Assembly: GCA_964421565.1 (NCBI GenBank)
Contig: CAYQXJ010000017.1
Location: 12,226-76,225, forward strand
Direction of reading: 5' to 3'
DNA from: CAYQXJ01 sp964421565
Lineage (GTDB): Bacteria; Planctomycetota; Brocadiia; SM23-32
Length of the DNA: 64,000 nt
Part shown: positions 60,011 to 64,000 of the stretch, one piece after another
Layout: the number at the start of each line of letters is the position of its first letter
How positions within the stretch are numbered: the first letter of the stretch is position 1
The notes under the pieces: model-generated
Database searches by the model: none
What the model was told of the DNA's origin: nothing
Seen by the model: the letters and a program-made list of their open reading frames with translations, nothing else
Translations under genes and position numbers: made by a program

Positions 60011-61621
60011 GTGTTACGCTGCAAGCTCGCCGGTTCTGCTCTTCTTATCGTTGCACTCGCCTGCTCGTCATGCTGGGTACCCCCTCGGCGCTATGGTTTG
60101 AGGGAGGATGGCGCACGTCGCACGCCGCCGCTGCCGCGCTGGTCGAGACCCCCGACTTATACTATCGCAGGCTCCGACAGCACAGAGAAGACACAAGGAT
60201 TTGGGCTGCCAGACCCGCTGAGCCTGCGCGAGGCTTTTCTGCTTGCGCTTCAGTCCAATAAGGCTGTACGTGTGAGCGATCTGGGGGCCATGGCCGAACG
60301 CGAAGCGATCTCGGGCGCGAAGGGCGATTTCGACGTGGTGAGCTTCGCTGAGGTGTCTCGCGGGCGCTCTACCTTGCCCGTAGCCGGTATTCCGCTCACC
60401 GAGATCGACCAGTCCGAAGGCTTCGTCGAAGCCGGGCTGCGCCAGCGGACAGTAACCGGCACGGATGTAGAACTGTCGGCCGCTAACACCTACTTGCGCG
60501 ACCTGAACGGCGTGGCTGTTCTGAACCCGTTATACGGGCCCGAAGCCCGCTTGAGCGTGACACAGGATCTGCTGCGCGACTTCGGGGTCGGCGTCAATCG
60601 CACCTTCGTGAGCGTGGCGGAGAACGGCTACGAAGCGGCGCGCGAAGACCTGCGCAACACGACCATCCAGACGCTCTTCGAGGTGGAGAGCGCCTACTGG
60701 GACCTCTTCTTCGCCCTGGCGGACCTGAAGGTGCGCGGACAGCGCCTGGAGCGCGCCCAGCGACTGGTGGAGGTGGCGCAGGCGCAGGTTGACGTGGGCA
60801 TAAGCGCTCCGCTCGACGTCGTGCGCGCAAAGTCCAGCGCCGCTGCACAAGAGAGCGAGATACTGAACGCGCACAACCGCATCGTGCAACTGCGAAATCG
60901 CCTGCTGCGGGCCATGGGCGTTATCGACCAGGAGTTGACCAACCCTGAGTTCATGCTCTCCGATGCGCCAACGCCAGATCTCTACCAGCCCGCCCGGCAA
61001 GCGGCGATCCAGCAGGCGCTTGAGTACCGGCCCGCTTACCGGCAGGCCCTCCTCGAGGTCGACACCCGTGACCTACTACGGCGTTTTTTCAAGAACCAAC
61101 AGCTGCCGGACCTGGAGTTCTTCGCCGACTACCTGCTGACCGGGCTCGGTGATGATTTCGGCGACGCGTCGGACGAACTGACCGACGGCCGCTGGAACGC
61201 ATGGACCGTCGGCCTGCGGTTTGAGTTCCCCATCCCGAACCGCACCGCGCGCAGCGAATACCAGGTCGCCCGACTGCGCCACCAGCAAGCCTTGTGGAGA
61301 TGGCAGTCGGTGCACGAACAGATTGTGCGCGAGGTGAGCGATGCACTCAGTGATCTGCGGACGGCCGCCGAGCGCATCGAGACGGCCCGGCGTGCGCGTG
61401 AGCTGGCTGCCGAGGTGCTGCGCGCTGAAGAGCGGAGCTTCACCCTGGGCCGCTCCGACAGCCTGGATGTGCTGGAGGCACAGGCGGCGCTTGCCGCGGC
61501 GGAACGTGACGAGGTGCGCGCCGGGGCCGATTACGAGATCGCGCTGGCGAACCTTTCCCGTGTCCAGGGCACGCTTCTGGAACGCAAGGGCGTGCGCGTC
61601 GCGGCAGAGAGAACCGATTAG
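60011..61621 (+). CDS. TolC-like outer-membrane efflux protein
   Basis: 536 residues. GTG 60011 is preferred because AGAAGGA lies 7 bases upstream; ATG 59969 has no ribosome site. Signal peptide with a lipobox-like end (LIVALACSSC). Two OEP repeats with helical hairpins: LREAFLLALQSNKAVRVSDL and later LQQALEYRPAYRQALLEVDT-FEFPIPNRTARSEYQVARL. Outer-membrane channel of an efflux or type-I secretion system; no adaptor or inner-membrane pump gene lies next to it. Confidence 0.88.
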   Translation: MLRCKLAGSALLIVALACSSCWVPPRRYGLREDGARRTPPLPRWSRPPTYTIAGSDSTEKTQGFGLPDPLSLREAFLLALQSNKAVRVSDLGAMAEREAISGAKGDFDVVSFAEVSRGRSTLPVAGIPLTEIDQSEGFVEAGLRQRTVTGTDVELSAANTYLRDLNGVAVLNPLYGPEARLSVTQDLLRDFGVGVNRTFVSVAENGYEAAREDLRNTTIQTLFEVESAYWDLFFALADLKVRGQRLERAQRLVEVAQAQVDVGISAPLDVVRAKSSAAAQESEILNAHNRIVQLRNRLLRAMGVIDQELTNPEFMLSDAPTPDLYQPARQAAIQQALEYRPAYRQALLEVDTRDLLRRFFKNQQLPDLEFFADYLLTGLGDDFGDASDELTDGRWNAWTVGLRFEFPIPNRTARSEYQVARLRHQQALWRWQSVHEQIVREVSDALSDLRTAAERIETARRARELAAEVLRAEERSFTLGRSDSLDVLEAQAALAAAERDEVRAGADYEIALANLSRVQGTLLERKGVRVAAERTD

Positions 61622-61700
61622 CTGCGCCGCCCATCCGGCCGTCGCTAATGGCAAGCGTCGAGGGGCGGTGACCGGTTAGTTTGCGAGAGGGGACACCGAC

Positions 61701-61973
61701 ATGGGCTGCATAGCTGTTGGCATTGCGCTGCTGGCACCACGCCTGGTGATTGTCCTGGTCGTCGTTTTCAGCGATTGGCTTGGGGCGGCTTACAAGAGCG
61801 TGCTCTGGCCGGTGCTTGGCTTTCTCTTCATGCCTTACACGACGCTCGCATACGCCGGGGCTGTGCATGCGGGTGGGGTGAAAGGGCTCTGGCTGGCCCT
61901 TGTCGTCTTGGCGGCGATCATCGACATCGGCCACTGGGGCGGCGGCGGACGCGCGGCGCGGCGCAGACGTTGA
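61701..61973 (+). CDS. small membrane protein (YqaE-like size)
   Basis: 90 residues, ATG 61701 with GAGAGGGG about 8 bases upstream. Three hydrophobic segments: AVGIALLAPRLVIVLVVV, VLWPVLGFLFMPYTTLAYAG and LWLALVVLAAIIDIGHW. Length and pattern resemble small inner-membrane proteins; family not identified. Confidence 0.6.
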   Translation: MGCIAVGIALLAPRLVIVLVVVFSDWLGAAYKSVLWPVLGFLFMPYTTLAYAGAVHAGGVKGLWLALVVLAAIIDIGHWGGGGRAARRRR

Positions 61974-61995
61974 GATTGGCCGGCTGTCACGGGCG

Positions 61996-62481
61996 TCAGT
62001 CGGCGGCGTGCGCGAGTTGCCGAACTTCGGAAAGTCGGAGGGCCGCGACCAGTGTCAGTAACCCCCCCGATCACAATGGCGAACAGCGCGTCGAGCCCGA
62101 GCCAACCGGCCAATATCAGTGCGCCAGCTATCACCGGCGGGTATGTGGCGGGGAAGCTGATTGTGTTGAGAAAGGATGCGTAACTCGGCCAGCGACCATC
62201 GGGAGCGCTCTCCAGCAGGAAGCCGAGCCGGCCGATGATCGCGGCCTGCTGGGCGAGCCCGAAGCAACACAAAGAAGCCAGAAAGACAGACAGCGGCAGG
62301 TCCGCCTGTGGTTGTGTGAGGGGTAGCCGGGACGAGAACGTCTCCGGCAGATGTGGCGCAGCCAGGGCCGCAGCCGGACTGAGGGTGTAGAAGAGCCCCG
62401 CGAGATAAGAAGCATAAGCAGGCCCAGAGCCGTAAAAGCGACGCAATTGGTAAGATAGTCGACCCCGTGAATGCTCTCGGC
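61996..62481 (-). pseudogene. MFS transporter remnant (C-terminal part)
   Basis: Begins immediately after the UroD-family stop. Frame 1 gives NCVAFTALGLLMLLISRG, then a shift to LFYTLSPAAALAAPHLPETF and WPSYASFLNTISFPATYPPV..LDALFAIVIGG, then a shift in a C7 run to LLTLVAALRLSEVRQLAHAAD and a stop. Together these are the last membrane helices of a major-facilitator transporter. At least two frameshifts and a missing N-terminal half make it non-functional. Confidence 0.65.
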
Positions 62482-63609
62482 TCAGCCCTGCGGTCCGGGT
62501 CGGACGGGCTCAGCGCCGCGCCGGGGCGAGAAGCCTCGTCCCATCGGATGGGCCGCCGCCGTCTCGAACATCGCCACAACATTCTGCGGCGGCGTTCCCG
62601 TCTGTATGCAATGCGACGGCCCGAGGATGTAACCACCCCTGTAACCGAGGACGTCGATGCGGTCGCGCACTTCCTGTTCGACCTCCTCTACTGTCCCAAA
62701 GGGTAACGTGTGTTGCACGCTGACGCCGCCCTCGAAGCAGAGCACGTCCATGTAGTTTTCCTTAAGGTTGCGGGGGTCCATGCCCTCCGCGTCGAATTGC
62801 AGAGCCTGCAGCACGTCGATTCCCATGTCGATCAGGCCGGGCACGGCCTGCTGCACGGCACCGTCGGAGTGGTAAATGACTTTTGCGCCGAAGTCGTGGA
62901 TGACGGCGTTCATCCGCTCGTGGTGCGGCTTAATGTGCTCCGCCCACATGCTCAGCGACATCAGCAGTCCCTGCTGGCCGCCGACGTCGTCGGCCGTGAA
63001 CACCAGGTCGATCTCGCCGTCCGCCGCCCCCAGAATACGGCGGAAGTGCTCGCAGTAGAAGTCGGCGACATGTTGCGCTATGGCGTCGGCAAGGTCCGGG
63101 TTGACGGCCAGGTCCATGAACATCCTCTCGAACCCGCGCATGTACCACGAACTCTCGAAGATATTGCCGTTGGAGGCCATCAAGCAGTGATCGCCTTCGC
63201 GCCGCAGGGCGGCGATGCGCTCCGGCAGCACGGCGTAGTCAAACCAGTCTGGGCTTGGCCAATCGTGGGCCTCGATGTCCGCAACCGTCTCGGCGTCGCC
63301 CAGAGGATAGTACTCGATCTCGTTGTACTCCCCCCGCCCGTAACTGACCGGGCCTCGCCGAACGCCCCACATATCCGTCCTCGCAGGTAGGGGGGGGCCG
63401 ACGTACGGGGGCCCCACAGTCTTCACGTCGATCAACGGCTCAACGTACTCCTCCAGCCCGATCCCGCGCTGCTCTTTGAGGTAAGCGTCCACCTGCCCCG
63501 CCAGGTCGCCGCCGAACCCGGAGCAGATCATGGCGATAGGGACGCGATCGGTCTCGTGATGTTCGAGCGCAAGGCGGACGCGTTCGCGATGACTCAGTTC
63601 GGCGGGCAT
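62482..63609 (-). CDS. uroporphyrinogen-decarboxylase-family protein
   Basis: 375 residues from ATG 63609, with AGGAG 8 bases upstream; upstream codons to 63840 are not family-like. URO-D/methyltransferase TIM barrel: HRERVRLALEHHETDRVPIAM, PLIDVKTVGPPY, MDLAVNPDLADAI and FTADDVGGQQGLLMS, KVIYHSDGAVQQAVPGLIDMGIDVLQ. The motif spacing is that of the methyltransferase-type relatives rather than of HemE, so heme synthesis is doubtful. Followed by the MFS remnant. Confidence 0.78.
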   Translation of the reverse strand: MPAELSHRERVRLALEHHETDRVPIAMICSGFGGDLAGQVDAYLKEQRGIGLEEYVEPLIDVKTVGPPYVGPPLPARTDMWGVRRGPVSYGRGEYNEIEYYPLGDAETVADIEAHDWPSPDWFDYAVLPERIAALRREGDHCLMASNGNIFESSWYMRGFERMFMDLAVNPDLADAIAQHVADFYCEHFRRILGAADGEIDLVFTADDVGGQQGLLMSLSMWAEHIKPHHERMNAVIHDFGAKVIYHSDGAVQQAVPGLIDMGIDVLQALQFDAEGMDPRNLKENYMDVLCFEGGVSVQHTLPFGTVEEVEQEVRDRIDVLGYRGGYILGPSHCIQTGTPPQNVVAMFETAAAHPMGRGFSPRRGAEPVRPGPQG

Positions 63610-63650
63610 TGGGGCATTCTCCTGAACCTGGTGTGGAAACTTACCGCCGC

Positions 63651-63679
63651 ATGATACGTCGCCCGCATGCCGGCGTCCA
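63651..63679 (-). promoter_or_regulatory. promoter of the UroD-family gene
   Basis: Minus strand TGGACG (63674-63679), 17 bases, TATCAT (63651-63656); leader about 35 bases. Nearly the same as the zwf promoter. Confidence 0.5.
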
Positions 63680-63701
63680 GCGCGCCGACGCCGGACGAGT
63701 A

Positions 63702-63977
63702 GTGGTTGGTGGTGGCCCATCCGGGACAACTGCGGCTGATCTTCCGATTCAGGAGGAAAAGCGACCGGTTCGATGCAGCAAGGTTGGCCAAGCTCCTGTT
63801 TCTCGATGAGGTGCCCCCGGTCTATGTGCCCTCGGCGCACGTGCGAGCCTGGCGAGGAATGATCGAGTTCCGAACGAAACTCGTGGGGGAAAGGGCGCGG
63901 GTTAAGAGCAGGATACGGGCGCTGTTGCGCACTGCTGGCATCGTGCCTCCGAGAGGTCTGTGGACGAAGCGGGGACT
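63702..63977 (+). mobile_element. IS110-family transposase fragment
   Basis: The plus strand encodes, just after a TAG, WLVVAHPGQLRLIFRFRRKS, DRFDAARLAKLLFLDEVPP, RAWRGMIEFRTKLVGERARV and RALLRTAGIVPPRGLWTKRGL. These are the successive N-terminal-half motifs of IS110 DEDD transposases, which act through a bridge RNA. The beginning is missing and the frame runs into the CRISPR-repeat-like sequence at the edge. Only a fragment is present here. Confidence 0.78.
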
Positions 63978-64000
63978 ATCCCCGCGTGTGCGGGGGAACC
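63973..64000. CRISPR. single CRISPR-repeat-like sequence at the window edge
   Basis: The last 28 bases hold the palindrome CCCCGC-GTGT-GCGGGG with flanks ...CTAT before and GGAACC after. In reverse orientation (GGTTCCCCC...GGGGATAGTCC) this has the form of a type I-E repeat. Only one copy is inside the window, so an array is inferred, not shown. Confidence 0.5.

Noticed and set aside
63651..63700. Left inverted end of the IS110 element
   Set aside because: IS110 elements lack obvious terminal inverted repeats and the start of the transposase is missing; no end could be placed.

Overview
The window is about 64 kb of high-GC bacterial chromosome. Likely source: a heterotrophic bacterium of the Planctomycetota/PVC type or an allied phylum (Hydrogenedentota, Sumerlaeota, Armatimonadota). 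The clues are DUF6785/DUF6784 membrane proteins, arylsulfatase and acetyl-xylan-esterase genes, many Gfo/Idh/MocA oxidoreductases with TIM-barrel sugar isomerases, FGE-sulfatase-domain proteins, a zinc-ribbon kinase-like protein, and a small Sm-like protein of planctomycete type. Superoxide reductase, a ferredoxin and a two-gene SUF-like system suggest an anaerobic or microaerophilic ancestry. The phylum is inferred from gene content only.

Layout. 1-7.7 kb: replication core on the minus strand (dnaN, dciA, gyrB, a zinc-ribbon protein, gyrA running off the left edge), with a candidate origin upstream of dnaN; recF and dnaA are absent here. 7.7-11.4 kb: DUF1015 protein, an HTH/sigma-like regulator and a PP-loop tRNA-thiolation-type enzyme. 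11.9-18.1 kb: a minus-strand polymer-use block (CE7-type esterase, frameshifted sulfatase, alpha/beta hydrolase, first DUF6785 membrane protein). 18.1-19.1 kb: a gene-poor island with palindromes, a terminator and a transposase remnant. 19.1-22 kb: zwf, a decayed TrmH-type methyltransferase and a KARI-like gene lacking key residues. 22-34.6 kb: second and third DUF6785 proteins, a GH43 remnant, a DUF3604-type PHP protein, a GH2 beta-mannosidase, an oxidoreductase-cupin pair and a xylose-isomerase-family enzyme. 34.6-41.7 kb: two tandem secreted FGE-domain proteins, a CocE/NonD hydrolase behind a strong promoter with a palindromic operator, and a membrane pseudokinase. 41.8-50.8 kb: dprA, an addB-like helicase-nuclease, queE, an oxidoreductase, a LacD-like aldolase, Hsp20, ferredoxin and superoxide reductase. 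51-57.8 kb: sugar isomerase, an oxidoreductase-GNAT fusion, nadC, a lipid-kinase-like protein, alkaline phosphatase and a glycine-zipper lipoprotein. 57.8-64 kb: tRNA-Val, a minimal sufC-sufB/D pair, a TolC-like protein, an MFS remnant, a UroD-family protein, a truncated IS110 transposase and, at the right edge, one CRISPR-repeat-like sequence.

Together these genes describe a cell that removes sulfate and acyl groups from polysaccharides, hydrolyses mannosides, oxidises and isomerises the released sugars, and feeds glucose-6-phosphate dehydrogenase, with oxygen-defence genes close by. Vegetative promoters are easy to see, typically TTGnnn-N17-TACACT/TATAAT. At least six decayed genes (sulfatase, TrmH, GH43, MFS, two transposases) show local erosion.
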